A stretch of DNA of 61,443 bases from contig CAMVLM010000003.1 in the NCBI GenBank assembly GCA_947168335.1, forward strand, positions 1 through 61,443. The letters run 5' to 3'. The notes under the pieces are model-generated. The model saw nothing but the letters and a program-made list of their open reading frames with translations, made no database searches and was not told the origin of the DNA. Source of the stretch: an uncultured Butyrivibrio sp. GTDB lineage: Bacteria > Bacillota > Clostridia > Lachnospirales > Lachnospiraceae. This document shows positions 25,292 through 32,796 of the stretch, one piece after another (position 1 is the stretch's first letter; each line of letters begins with the position of its first letter). Position numbers and translations under genes: made by a program.

Positions 25292-26593
25292 CTAGTCCCT
25301 TTTGGCATCTTTTACACTTACTTCAGATTCCATATCATAGTATCCGACAGTATTCTTGTCAGATACAACTGTAATATTGAGTGCATCATAAAGACGATGA
25401 TACACTACAAAGTCGTCCTGCTCAAACCCGGTAACCCCGAAGGAAACAAGATACTCACCGCCTTGCAGCTGCATCTTCTGTCTGAATGTGATTTCTTTCA
25501 CATCACCGGCTTTGACAGGTTCAAGAAACGCTTTTTCCACCATGGAATTGGTTCCTGTAATTTCTATTCCCATAATGTTTTTAAAGGTAAAAGCAAAAAT
25601 CGGAGCGCTAATATCCTTTAAAAACTCAACCTTCATTCTTATTTCAAATTCAGATCCCTTGATTATTGAATTTGTAGTAAGTCCCTTGGAGTCCACTGCA
25701 TAAAATTCAGTGATTCTGGCTCCATTATTACCATACTCCAAAAGGTCTGGATTAGATTCATTTTTTGCTTCAGCCTGATCTACTTTCTTCTCAGCTGCTG
25801 CTCTGATATCCTCATCCTCAAGAAGAGATTTAAAATCACTCTCCGGTAAAGGATACTGTCCTACCAGAACCTGCTTATATATGTCTATCATCTTCTTGGG
25901 AGTACCCTCTCCAAGAATAACACCCTTATTAAGAAGAACAGCTCTGTCACAATATCTGCTTATGGTGGACAGATCGTGGGATACAAAAAGAATTGTCTTC
26001 CCCTGTTCCTTAAACTCCTCAAACTTGTGATAGCACTTTGCCTGGAAGAATACATCTCCTACTGACAAAGCCTCGTCTACTATCAGAATCTCGGGATCTA
26101 TGTTTATGGCAACCGCAAATGCAAGTCGCACAAACATACCGCTGGAGTAGGTTTTTACAGGCTGATAAACGTAATCACCTATATCCGCGAATTCGAGAAT
26201 CGCATCAAGTCTCTTATCAATTTCCTCCTCGGAAAATCCTATCATCATACCATTGAGATAAATGTTATCAATTCCGTTGTACTCCATGTTAAAGCCGGCA
26301 CCAAGTTCCAGCAGGGCTGAAATGTGGCCGTCAACTTCAACGGTTCCCGATGTGGGTGATAAAACTCCTGTTATGATCTTAAGGATTGTTGATTTTCCCG
26401 ATCCGTTTGTTCCGATGATACCGATAGTCTCGCCGCGCTTAACCTCAAGATTCACATGATTAAGAGCAAGATGCTCGGTGTAGCCCTTTCCCTTCATGAG
26501 ACCAAGGGCATCCTTAAGCCTGTCGGAGTTCTTATTATATAGTTTGTACATTTTGGTAAGGTCAGTGACCTTTATAGCAACATCTTTATCCAT
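25292..26593 (-). CDS. wzt: polysaccharide ABC exporter ATPase with C-terminal glycan-binding domain
   Basis: Cytosolic ATPase that powers glycan export through Wzm. The nucleotide-binding domain (1 to about 245) has Walker A GTNGSGKST (61-69), signature YSSGMFVRLA (149-158) and Walker B ILIVDEALSVGD (169-180). After a charged linker (about 250-290), the last 140 residues form a Wzt C-terminal-like beta domain. In E. coli O9a the equivalent domain binds the capped end of the finished chain and gates export. TagH-type teichoic acid ATPases differ in their C-terminus. It lies 21 bases after wzm and 3 bases before the methyltransferase-kinase gene. Confidence 0.93.
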   Translation of the reverse strand: MDKDVAIKVTDLTKMYKLYNKNSDRLKDALGLMKGKGYTEHLALNHVNLEVKRGETIGIIGTNGSGKSTILKIITGVLSPTSGTVEVDGHISALLELGAGFNMEYNGIDNIYLNGMMIGFSEEEIDKRLDAILEFADIGDYVYQPVKTYSSGMFVRLAFAVAINIDPEILIVDEALSVGDVFFQAKCYHKFEEFKEQGKTILFVSHDLSTISRYCDRAVLLNKGVILGEGTPKKMIDIYKQVLVGQYPLPESDFKSLLEDEDIRAAAEKKVDQAEAKNESNPDLLEYGNNGARITEFYAVDSKGLTTNSIIKGSEFEIRMKVEFLKDISAPIFAFTFKNIMGIEITGTNSMVEKAFLEPVKAGDVKEITFRQKMQLQGGEYLVSFGVTGFEQDDFVVYHRLYDALNITVVSDKNTVGYYDMESEVSVKDAKRD

Positions 26594-26614
26594 ATAATTA
26601 CTTTCGTATCTTAA

Positions 26615-27637
26615 TTAAAGAACATCGGCAAAATGGCTCTTAGTTCTCTTGAATATAAGTGAACCCACGCAGAAGATCAGCGCAGTAACAATCCAAAAAT
26701 AGGTACTAGAGTAAAAATGCTCAAAGAACCACTCGTTCCCATAAACCGCATTTCTGTAACCATTTACAACATAGGTCATGGGATTTAATTTTATTATCCA
26801 TTTCAGTCTGTCGGGAAGCATGTTGATATCCCAAAGAATCGGTGTAGCCCATTGTCCAACCTGGAGCACAATTGCAAGAATCTGTGTCAGATCCCTGAAG
26901 AAAACAACAACCGCACAGGTGGTATAGCATATTGACAGTACCAAAACAAACTCACAAATAGCGTAATAAAAAATCTGTAATGTGTAGATTGTGGGATAAT
27001 GCCCATACATAATAGCCACAACCATCATAACGCACGCAAAGAATACGTGTATGAACAGCGCCGCAATAACCTTGATAAGCGGCAGAATACTTATTTTAAA
27101 AAGCACTTTCTTTACAAGATAATTATATTCCAGTAAAGATGTGGTTCCATTCATCAGTGCTTCATTAAAGAAAAACCAGGGAACCAGACCTGTCGTAAGG
27201 AAAAGAACGTAAGGTACGTCAACTCCTCCTGCCACCATCTGGGATCTGGTCTGAAATATAACATCAAATACAAAGAAATACATCAAAACAGTGACCACCG
27301 GCTGCACCAGTGCCCACACAACGCCCATGTAAGAGCCCGCATATCTCTTTTTAAAGTCATTGACCGCCAATCGCCAGATAAGCTTACGGGAGTTAAACAG
27401 CTCTACAGGCAAAACCATAAGCTTGTCATACCATGCAGTCACAAGTATTGCCGATAAAACTATCAAAAGCACAGCACATATTTTTTTCAGAATCTCAGTG
27501 TGCTGATCTGCCAGCGGATTATAATGCAGGACAATGACCAGCATGAGTGCTATGGCTGCGGCATAATAGCATCCCAGTACTCTGCTCTTAGGCAGAGCAC
27601 TGAAAAATGGCACCCTATCTCTGTTATCCTTGGCCAT
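26615..27637 (-). CDS. wzm: polysaccharide ABC exporter permease
   Basis: ABC-2 type membrane subunit partnering Wzt. The usual Wzm/TagG body starts at about residue 85 (RLAVNDFKKRYAGSYMG, then VVWALVQPVVTVLMYFFVF) and has six helices, ending in NPMTYVVNGYRNAVYG and a final helix. An extra N-terminal part of about 80 residues contains two more helices (about 22-38 and 50-66), which makes the protein 340 residues rather than about 260. The ATG overlaps the rfbC stop codon by one base (TAATG), so the two are translationally coupled. This ties dTDP-sugar supply directly to export. Confidence 0.93.
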   Translation of the reverse strand: MAKDNRDRVPFFSALPKSRVLGCYYAAAIALMLVIVLHYNPLADQHTEILKKICAVLLIVLSAILVTAWYDKLMVLPVELFNSRKLIWRLAVNDFKKRYAGSYMGVVWALVQPVVTVLMYFFVFDVIFQTRSQMVAGGVDVPYVLFLTTGLVPWFFFNEALMNGTTSLLEYNYLVKKVLFKISILPLIKVIAALFIHVFFACVMMVVAIMYGHYPTIYTLQIFYYAICEFVLVLSICYTTCAVVVFFRDLTQILAIVLQVGQWATPILWDINMLPDRLKWIIKLNPMTYVVNGYRNAVYGNEWFFEHFYSSTYFWIVTALIFCVGSLIFKRTKSHFADVL

Positions 27638-28203
27638 TACTTAACTCCATGTTCTCTTTTGTAATCTGCAAGTGTTCCCCATTTAGGGTCCTTCTCTGAC
27701 ATGATAAGCTCAGACTCATCACTGTAAGGCCACTCAATTCCGATTTCAGGATCCTTCCAAAGGATACCGCCCTCATCATCGGGATGATAGAAATCAGAAC
27801 ACTTATATGCAAATTCAGCATAATCTGAAAGCACTACGAAACCATGAGCAAATCCCTTGGGAATAAAAAACTGCTTTTTATTCTCAGCTGAAAGTGTTAC
27901 ACCAAACCATTTTCCAAAGGTCTTGGAACCCTCTCTTAAATCAACCGCAACATCAAAGACCTCTCCGCTTACTACACGGACAAGCTTATCCTGAGGAAAG
28001 TTCTTCTGGAAATGGAGACCTCTCAATACACCCTTTTTAGATGCAGACTGGTTATCCTGAACAAACTCCATGTCAATTCCGCATTCAGCAAAATCTCTTT
28101 TGGAGTATGTCTCCATAAAATATCCTCTGCTGTCTCCAAAAACCTGAGGTGTGATAACCTTAAGACCTTCTATTTCACATGTTTCAACTGTAATCTTTCC
28201 CAT
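27637..28203 (-). CDS. rfbC: dTDP-4-dehydrorhamnose 3,5-epimerase
   Basis: Cupin-fold epimerase turning dTDP-4-keto-6-deoxyglucose into dTDP-4-keto-rhamnose. Typical segments are FGDSRGYFMET, FVQDNQSASKKGVLRGLHFQ (with catalytic His) and the later KGFAHGFVVLSD and DPEIGIEWP. At 188 residues it is full length. It is encoded after rfbA and a low-complexity membrane protein and just before wzm. No rfbD (final reductase) is in the window, so whether the end product is dTDP-rhamnose depends on a gene elsewhere. Confidence 0.95.
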   Translation of the reverse strand: MGKITVETCEIEGLKVITPQVFGDSRGYFMETYSKRDFAECGIDMEFVQDNQSASKKGVLRGLHFQKNFPQDKLVRVVSGEVFDVAVDLREGSKTFGKWFGVTLSAENKKQFFIPKGFAHGFVVLSDYAEFAYKCSDFYHPDDEGGILWKDPEIGIEWPYSDESELIMSEKDPKWGTLADYKREHGVK

Positions 28204-28229
28204 TGTACTAATTTCCTTCCAAAAATATA

Positions 28230-28967
28230 TTAATTACCTGAAGTTGCAGTGCTGCCTGTTGCTGAACTGTCATCCGAAGATCCGGATGTTGACGCAGCAT
28301 CACCTGTTGTTGTGCCGGTATTGCCATCCGAAGCACTTGACGCGCTGTCGGAAGCCCCCTCTGTTCCTTCGGAAGCTCCGCCTGAAGCACTGTCGGAAGT
28401 GTTTGCATTTTCATCCGATGAGCTGCCTGAAGCATTTCCAGCGCTTTCATCACTACTGCTTGCAGCAGCATTCGATGTGTTTCCATCTTCAGGTTTATCC
28501 TGTGGCTTATCACCATCAGGTTTTTTCATATCGTCATCACCTAAAGCATCCGGTACCTTCATATCTTCTTCATCAGAAGGCGTCTTGCTGTCAGGATAAG
28601 AGTACTCCGTATCAGGAGAATCCATATCATTAAGATCTGTAATATCCGTGCTGTCTTCTTCGGTTGATGCATTGGCAGGTACCGGAACATTGTCCACCAC
28701 TACAACCACAGAAGGTCTCTGTTCGCTTTTATCAAAAAAATCATCAGCGGTCAGAAATCCCTTAAGGTTATCGCCAATTTGCTCACCATAAGCACTGCTT
28801 GTTGACTGTTCCTCTGACTCCGCCACTTCTTCAGTAGTTTCAGTCTGGGATTTGTTGCCCACAAGCTCATCTATCTTATCCTTATTCGCAGCGTATACAA
28901 CCACCACGATCAGAACAACCGTGGTTATAATAGCTGCAATCGAAAGCCGTAAAGCCTTAGAGTCCAT
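28230..28967 (-). CDS. membrane-anchored Ser/Asp/Thr-rich low-complexity protein
   Basis: A 245-residue protein with an N-terminal helix (about 8-26), a modest region (27-100) containing a hydrophobic patch [14 protein letters not shown], and then a disordered tail. The tail is acidic at 100-155 with repeated DD, KP and PD steps, and Ser/Ala/Gly/Thr/Asp-rich from 155 to the end. There is no wall-anchor motif after the tail, so it points outward from the membrane. It overlaps the end of rfbA by 11 bases, with a GAGGT site for its own ATG. The tail resembles wall-spanning or O-glycosylated linkers. A role as scaffold or acceptor for the glycan is possible but not shown. Confidence 0.75.
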   Translation of the reverse strand: MDSKALRLSIAAIITTVVLIVVVVYAANKDKIDELVGNKSQTETTEEVAESEEQSTSSAYGEQIGDNLKGFLTADDFFDKSEQRPSVVVVVDNVPVPANASTEEDSTDITDLNDMDSPDTEYSYPDSKTPSDEEDMKVPDALGDDDMKKPDGDKPQDKPEDGNTSNAAASSSDESAGNASGSSSDENANTSDSASGGASEGTEGASDSASSASDGNTGTTTGDAASTSGSSDDSSATGSTATSGN

Positions 28968-29826
28968 TTGCTACCTCAACAAGATATTTACCGTAATCAG
29001 TCTTCATAAGAGGCTCGGCAAGCTTAAGAAGCTGTTCCTTTGTAATAAAGCCTCTCTTGTATGCTATCTCCTCGATACATGAAACATAGAGACCCTGTCT
29101 CTTCTGGAATGCACATACGAAATCTGCAGCATCAAGAAGTGAATCATGATTTCCTGTATCAAGCCATGCAAAGCCTCGGCCCATTGTCTCAACACGAAGA
29201 TCGCCTCTTCTGAGGTATTCATTGTTGATACTTGTAATCTCTATCTCGCCTCTGGCTGAAGGCTTAACATTTTTAGCAATCTCAATTACATCATTATCAT
29301 AGAAATAAAGTCCGGGAACTGCATAGTTACTCTTGGGATGCTCGGGCTTTTCTTCGATTGAAAGAGCCTTACCGTTCTCATCAAACTCTACAACGCCGTA
29401 TTCTCTGGGATCGCGAACATAGTAACCGAAAATAGTCGCACCCTTTTCTCTTGAAGAAACTTCCTTAAGGAGCTTACTGAAGCTCTGACCATAGAAAATA
29501 TTGTCTCCGAGAACAAGTGCTACGGAATCACTACCGATAAAATCCGCACCGATAATGAATGCATCCGCAAGTCCTCTGGGCTGCTCCTGAATAGCATATG
29601 AGAATTTCATACCGAGCTGCTCTCCGGTTCCGAAAAGCTCTTCAAAAACAGGAAGATCCCTGGGTGTTGAAATAATAAGCACCTCTCTGATACCCGCAAG
29701 CATAAGAGTTGAAAGCGGATAATAAATCATGGGCTTGTCATAAACAGGCATGATCTGTTTTGATATAGCTCTGGTAAGTGGATAAAGTCTGGTTCCGGAA
29801 CCTCCGGCAAGAATAATTCCTTTCAT
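28957..29826 (-). CDS. rfbA: glucose-1-phosphate thymidylyltransferase
   Basis: Makes dTDP-glucose from glucose-1-phosphate and dTTP. The N-terminal signature is [16 protein letters not shown] (about 3-18), with [12 protein letters not shown], the LGDNIFYG metal segment, [16 protein letters not shown] and [13 protein letters not shown]. At 289 residues it has the normal size. GGAGG lies 8 bases before the ATG and an extended -10 promoter (29860-29868) lies upstream, so it probably opens the operon rfbA, low-complexity protein, rfbC, wzm, wzt, methyltransferase-kinase, GT2, GT2. Its substrate can come from the phosphoglucomutase encoded further along. Confidence 0.96.
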   Translation of the reverse strand: MKGIILAGGSGTRLYPLTRAISKQIMPVYDKPMIYYPLSTLMLAGIREVLIISTPRDLPVFEELFGTGEQLGMKFSYAIQEQPRGLADAFIIGADFIGSDSVALVLGDNIFYGQSFSKLLKEVSSREKGATIFGYYVRDPREYGVVEFDENGKALSIEEKPEHPKSNYAVPGLYFYDNDVIEIAKNVKPSARGEIEITSINNEYLRRGDLRVETMGRGFAWLDTGNHDSLLDAADFVCAFQKRQGLYVSCIEEIAYKRGFITKEQLLKLAEPLMKTDYGKYLVEVANGL

Positions 29827-29859
29827 TTAATTACCTCCAAAAATAACTAAACCGCAACA

Positions 29860-29868
29860 ATTATACCA
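29860..29868 (-). promoter_or_regulatory. extended -10 promoter before rfbA
   Basis: On the minus strand, TGG-TATAAT (29868-29860) is an extended -10 element. The -35 region is poor. It lies about 35 bases before the rfbA ATG and is placed to drive the rfbA-wzm-wzt operon. Confidence 0.45.
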
Positions 29869-29882
29869 TAAACACGGTGTTT

Positions 29883-30812
29883 TTACTTGTCGCTTTTACG
29901 AACTTCATCTATTATAAACGGCGGTCTTTTTCTGGATTCCTCCAGCACACGCCAAATATATTCTCCAAGTATTCCCAGTGTAAGCATTATAAGTCCCGAC
30001 GCAAAGAGCACCACGCACATAAGCGATGCATATCCGGCAATCGGTGTTCCCACTGTCAGCTTCTCATAAATCGCACTTATGATTCCTATAAGAGCAGCAA
30101 TAGCAAACAAAACTCCGCAGACACTCATAAGTCTGATAGGGAAATAGGAAAAGCTCATCATGGAATCAACAACAAGTTTGAACTTTTTACCAAAGGTCCA
30201 TCTGGATTTACCTACGGTTCTGTCCTTCCTGTGGAAGTAAACCTTGGCTGACTTAAATCCAATCCACATAACCTGCAGTGTAAGTGATGAGTTCTTCTCA
30301 TCCATCATCTCAAGGACTTTGATTGCCTGTCTGTCCAGAAGATAACAGTCGCATCCCCCCTGAGGCATATCCTTATTGATAGTTTTTCTCACAAGATAGT
30401 AGTACATTCCTGCAAAGAATTTCTTTACCGCACCCTCATCTCTTTCAGAACGGATTGCAAGAACAACCTTATTGCCTTCCTTCCACTTTTCATAAAGATC
30501 AAGAATAAGGGTTGAATCCTCCTGCAGATCTGCCTGCTTGGTCACAGCACAATCTCCTGTACATACAGAAAGTCCGGCAAGTATTGCCGCATGCTCACCA
30601 AAGTTTCTGGAAAGCCTGGTGCAGACAACATTAGGATCCTTTTCAGCTATCTTATTCATGACTTCCCAGGAATTATCTCCTGATCCGTCATCAACGAAGA
30701 CAATTTCATAATCTCCGAGCTTGTCGAAGATTTTTTCCTTCATGTCCTCATAGAGCATCTCCAGAGTGTCTGAATTGTAATAAACAGGCACAACAATCGA
30801 AATTTTGCTCAT
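29883..30812 (-). CDS. GtrB/DPM1-like GT2 glycosyltransferase with two C-terminal membrane helices
   Basis: A 309-residue protein with an N-terminal GT-A domain (ISIVVPVYYNSDTL, FVDDGSGDNSW, TRLSRNFGEHAAI, TKQADLQ). Amphipathic segments and two membrane helices follow (about 230-255 and 265-290). This is the layout of enzymes that load a sugar onto undecaprenyl phosphate on the inner face (GtrB, ArnC, dolichol-phosphate-mannose synthase type). I start at 30812 because AGGAG precedes that ATG. The longer frame to 30851 lacks support. Together with the EmrE-like pair at 32075-32796 and GT-C proteins in this locus it could form a three-part glycan decoration system. Confidence 0.9.
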   Translation of the reverse strand: MSKISIVVPVYYNSDTLEMLYEDMKEKIFDKLGDYEIVFVDDGSGDNSWEVMNKIAEKDPNVVCTRLSRNFGEHAAILAGLSVCTGDCAVTKQADLQEDSTLILDLYEKWKEGNKVVLAIRSERDEGAVKKFFAGMYYYLVRKTINKDMPQGGCDCYLLDRQAIKVLEMMDEKNSSLTLQVMWIGFKSAKVYFHRKDRTVGKSRWTFGKKFKLVVDSMMSFSYFPIRLMSVCGVLFAIAALIGIISAIYEKLTVGTPIAGYASLMCVVLFASGLIMLTLGILGEYIWRVLEESRKRPPFIIDEVRKSDK

Positions 30813-30841
30813 TAATTCTCCTATCCCTAAAACGCAACAAT

Positions 30842-30869
30842 AGAGAGCCACAGTTTCCCGAAGCTCTCT
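30842..30869. other. hairpin between rfbB and the GtrB-like gene
   Basis: AGAGAGC (30842-30848) and GCTCTCT (30863-30869) can pair across a 14-base loop. It sits in the 5' leader of the GtrB-like gene on the minus strand, after rfbB. The flanks are not U-rich enough for a confident terminator. Confidence 0.35.
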
Positions 30870-30915
30870 TTGTTATTATAGTGAACGATAATGCGTCAAT
30901 AAATATTATAAATTA

Positions 30916-32004
30916 TCAAAGCTTATCGCTGTACATGCTATCGTAATACTTCTGATAATCTCCACTTGTTACATGCTCCATCCAATCCTCATGAGCAAAG
31001 AACCACTTAATGGTCTTGCGGATTCCTTCGCGGAACATTGTCTCAGGCTCCCAGCCGATCTCAGCTTTGATCTTATCGGGAGCGATGGCATAACGACGGT
31101 CATGTCCCTTTCTGTCCTCAACATAAGTAATGAGGTCGTATGTAAGCTTCTCTTTTCTGGGATCTGAATCGTCAAGAGACTCTCTGAGTACATCAATAAT
31201 AGTCTGTACAATCTCAATATTCTGTTTCTCGTTGTGACCACCGATGTTGTAGGTCTCAAACAGTTTACCCTGCTCCTGAACCATATCGATTGCCTTGGCA
31301 TGATCCTCAACATAAAGCCAGTCACGAACGTTCTTACCATCACCGTAAACAGGAAGTGCCTTTCCCTCAAGTGCATTGTGGATCATAAGAGGAATAAGCT
31401 TCTCCGGGAACTGATAAGGTCCGTAGTTATTTGAGCAGTTTGTAATATTAGCAGGGAACTTATATGTATCCATATAAGCCTTAACAAGCATATCTGAACT
31501 TGCCTTACTTGCTGAGTAAGGGCTGTGAGGATCATAAGGTGTATCCTCATAGAAGTATGCATTGGGATCCTCAGGAAGTGATCCGTATACCTCATCTGTA
31601 CTTACATGAAGGAATTTCTTTCCTTCTTTAAATGAGCCATCGGGAAGCTCCCATGCCTTCTTGGCAGCATTAAGCATTGTTGCTGTACCAAGAACGTTTG
31701 TCTCAACAAAGATTTCAGGGTTGACGATTGATCTGTCAACATGGCTCTCAGCTGCAAAATGAACAACACGATCAATATCATTCTCTTCAAAGATCTTGTT
31801 TATAGCATCTCTGTCGCAGATGTTAGCCTTTACAAATGTGTAGTTGTCTCTGTTCTCAACGTCCAGAAGATTCTCAAGGTTACCTGCATAAGTAAGCGCA
31901 TCAACATTGATGATACGGATCTCGTTATCGTACTTTTTAAACATATAATGTATGTAGTTGGAACCAATAAAACCTGCTCCGCCTGTTACAAGATAAGTTC
32001 TCAT
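30916..32004 (-). CDS. rfbB: dTDP-glucose 4,6-dehydratase
   Basis: Extended SDR enzyme converting dTDP-glucose to dTDP-4-keto-6-deoxyglucose with bound NAD. Visible are the Rossmann loop VTGGAGFIGSNY (about 6-17), HFAAESHVDRSI, the catalytic STDEVYG, the YSASKASSDM segment with Tyr and Lys, and NNYGPYQFPEKLIP. At 362 residues it is of normal length. The ATG at 32004 has GGAGG upstream. The longer frame to 32061 is rejected. It is separated from rfbA and rfbC by the GtrB-like gene and has its own promoter (32045-32073). Its product can feed rhamnose or amino-sugar branches such as the aminotransferase at 51943-53049. Confidence 0.96.
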   Translation of the reverse strand: MRTYLVTGGAGFIGSNYIHYMFKKYDNEIRIINVDALTYAGNLENLLDVENRDNYTFVKANICDRDAINKIFEENDIDRVVHFAAESHVDRSIVNPEIFVETNVLGTATMLNAAKKAWELPDGSFKEGKKFLHVSTDEVYGSLPEDPNAYFYEDTPYDPHSPYSASKASSDMLVKAYMDTYKFPANITNCSNNYGPYQFPEKLIPLMIHNALEGKALPVYGDGKNVRDWLYVEDHAKAIDMVQEQGKLFETYNIGGHNEKQNIEIVQTIIDVLRESLDDSDPRKEKLTYDLITYVEDRKGHDRRYAIAPDKIKAEIGWEPETMFREGIRKTIKWFFAHEDWMEHVTSGDYQKYYDSMYSDKL

Positions 32005-32044
32005 TATAATCCTCCATGAAATAAGAAATAATAACTCATAGTGT

Positions 32045-32073
32045 ATTCTAACCGCTAACAATAATTAATGCAA
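32045..32073 (-). promoter_or_regulatory. promoter of rfbB
   Basis: On the minus strand, TTGCAT (32073-32068), 17-base spacer, TAGAAT (32050-32045). It starts just after the stop codon of the upstream EmrE-like gene. Confidence 0.5.
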
Positions 32074-32074
32074 A

Positions 32075-32413
32075 TCATAAAATATAGAAGATAATTATGC
32101 CTGCCAGAATAAGCACCATTCCTGCTATTTTGTTACTTGTAATGCTTTCTTTAAATATGATTCTACTTAAAAGCATTACCATAATATAACCCACCGGTTC
32201 GATTATGACAACATACATATAAGGCATGTGTCCATAGCATATGATAGCTATCAGCATCGACACCACCAGCATTCCATATCCTCCGATAACAAGGATATTC
32301 AGATACTGACGTATAAAACCCGGATATTCTTTCTGTGAGCTTTTCTTAAGCAGTATCTGAGAAACAGAAGCGATAAGCTGTCCCACAAGCATCAGTAAAA
32401 TAAAGGGTATCAT
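32075..32413 (-). CDS. EmrE/EamA-like four-helix transporter subunit
   Basis: A 112-residue protein made of four membrane helices (about 2-20, 36-58, 64-84, 91-111), as in small multidrug resistance or half-EamA proteins. It overlaps the previous, similar small gene by four bases (ATGA). Pairs of such half-size proteins act as heterodimeric flippases, for example ArnE/ArnF for undecaprenyl-phosphate-aminoarabinose. Context in a glycan locus near a GtrB-like enzyme makes a polyprenyl-phosphate-sugar flippase more likely than a drug pump. The substrate is not shown by sequence. Confidence 0.82.
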   Translation of the reverse strand: MIPFILLMLVGQLIASVSQILLKKSSQKEYPGFIRQYLNILVIGGYGMLVVSMLIAIICYGHMPYMYVVIIEPVGYIMVMLLSRIIFKESITSNKIAGMVLILAGIIIFYIL

Positions 32414-32796
32414 TGGCTGCCTCCCTTCATTTTTTCTGCATCATCATTCTCAGGCTGCCTGTTCAGTATAATAGTGCCCGCAATAACAAGGATAACTCCC
32501 ACAACTTTCTGAACAGTCACGCTTTCGTGGAAAAGTACAACACTCCAGAGAAGTGACCACAAAAGAGTCATCGCCTTGTTGGCATAAGCGATTGATAATT
32601 CAAATCGCTTCAAAAGCTGCTGCCACAGTATTGCATAAATGCCAAGTACGGCAAAATCAAGCAGATAGAACAATATAAACGGCAAAGACAAAAATTCGTA
32701 ATTTGAAACAATTTTACTTATCACCGTAGTCAGTGAATAAATAAGTACCGCTCCCTGTAAAAAGAAAACAGCAGCGAGCTTCTTACTTTTTACCAT
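32410..32796 (-). CDS. EmrE/EamA-like four-helix transporter subunit, partner
   Basis: A 128-residue protein with four predicted helices (about 5-25, 34-56, 69-88, 94-112) and a charged C-terminal tail. It forms a translationally coupled pair with the gene at 32075-32413. The ATG at 32796 has GGAGG six bases upstream, inside the last codons of the SGNH-like gene, which it overlaps by 14 bases. A TTG at 32811 would place the ribosome binding site within the gene and is rejected. The role is probably to flip a lipid-linked sugar with its partner. Confidence 0.82.
   Translation of the reverse strand: MVKSKKLAAVFFLQGAVLIYSLTTVISKIVSNYEFLSLPFILFYLLDFAVLGIYAILWQQLLKRFELSIAYANKAMTLLWSLLWSVVLFHESVTVQKVVGVILVIAGTIILNRQPENDDAEKMKGGSQ

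Noticed and set aside
28151..28633. 160-codon plus-strand His/Cys/Leu-rich frame
   Set aside because: It is a mirror of the Ser/Asp/Ala-rich tail of the minus-strand low-complexity protein. The His and Cys richness comes from the repeat-like codons.
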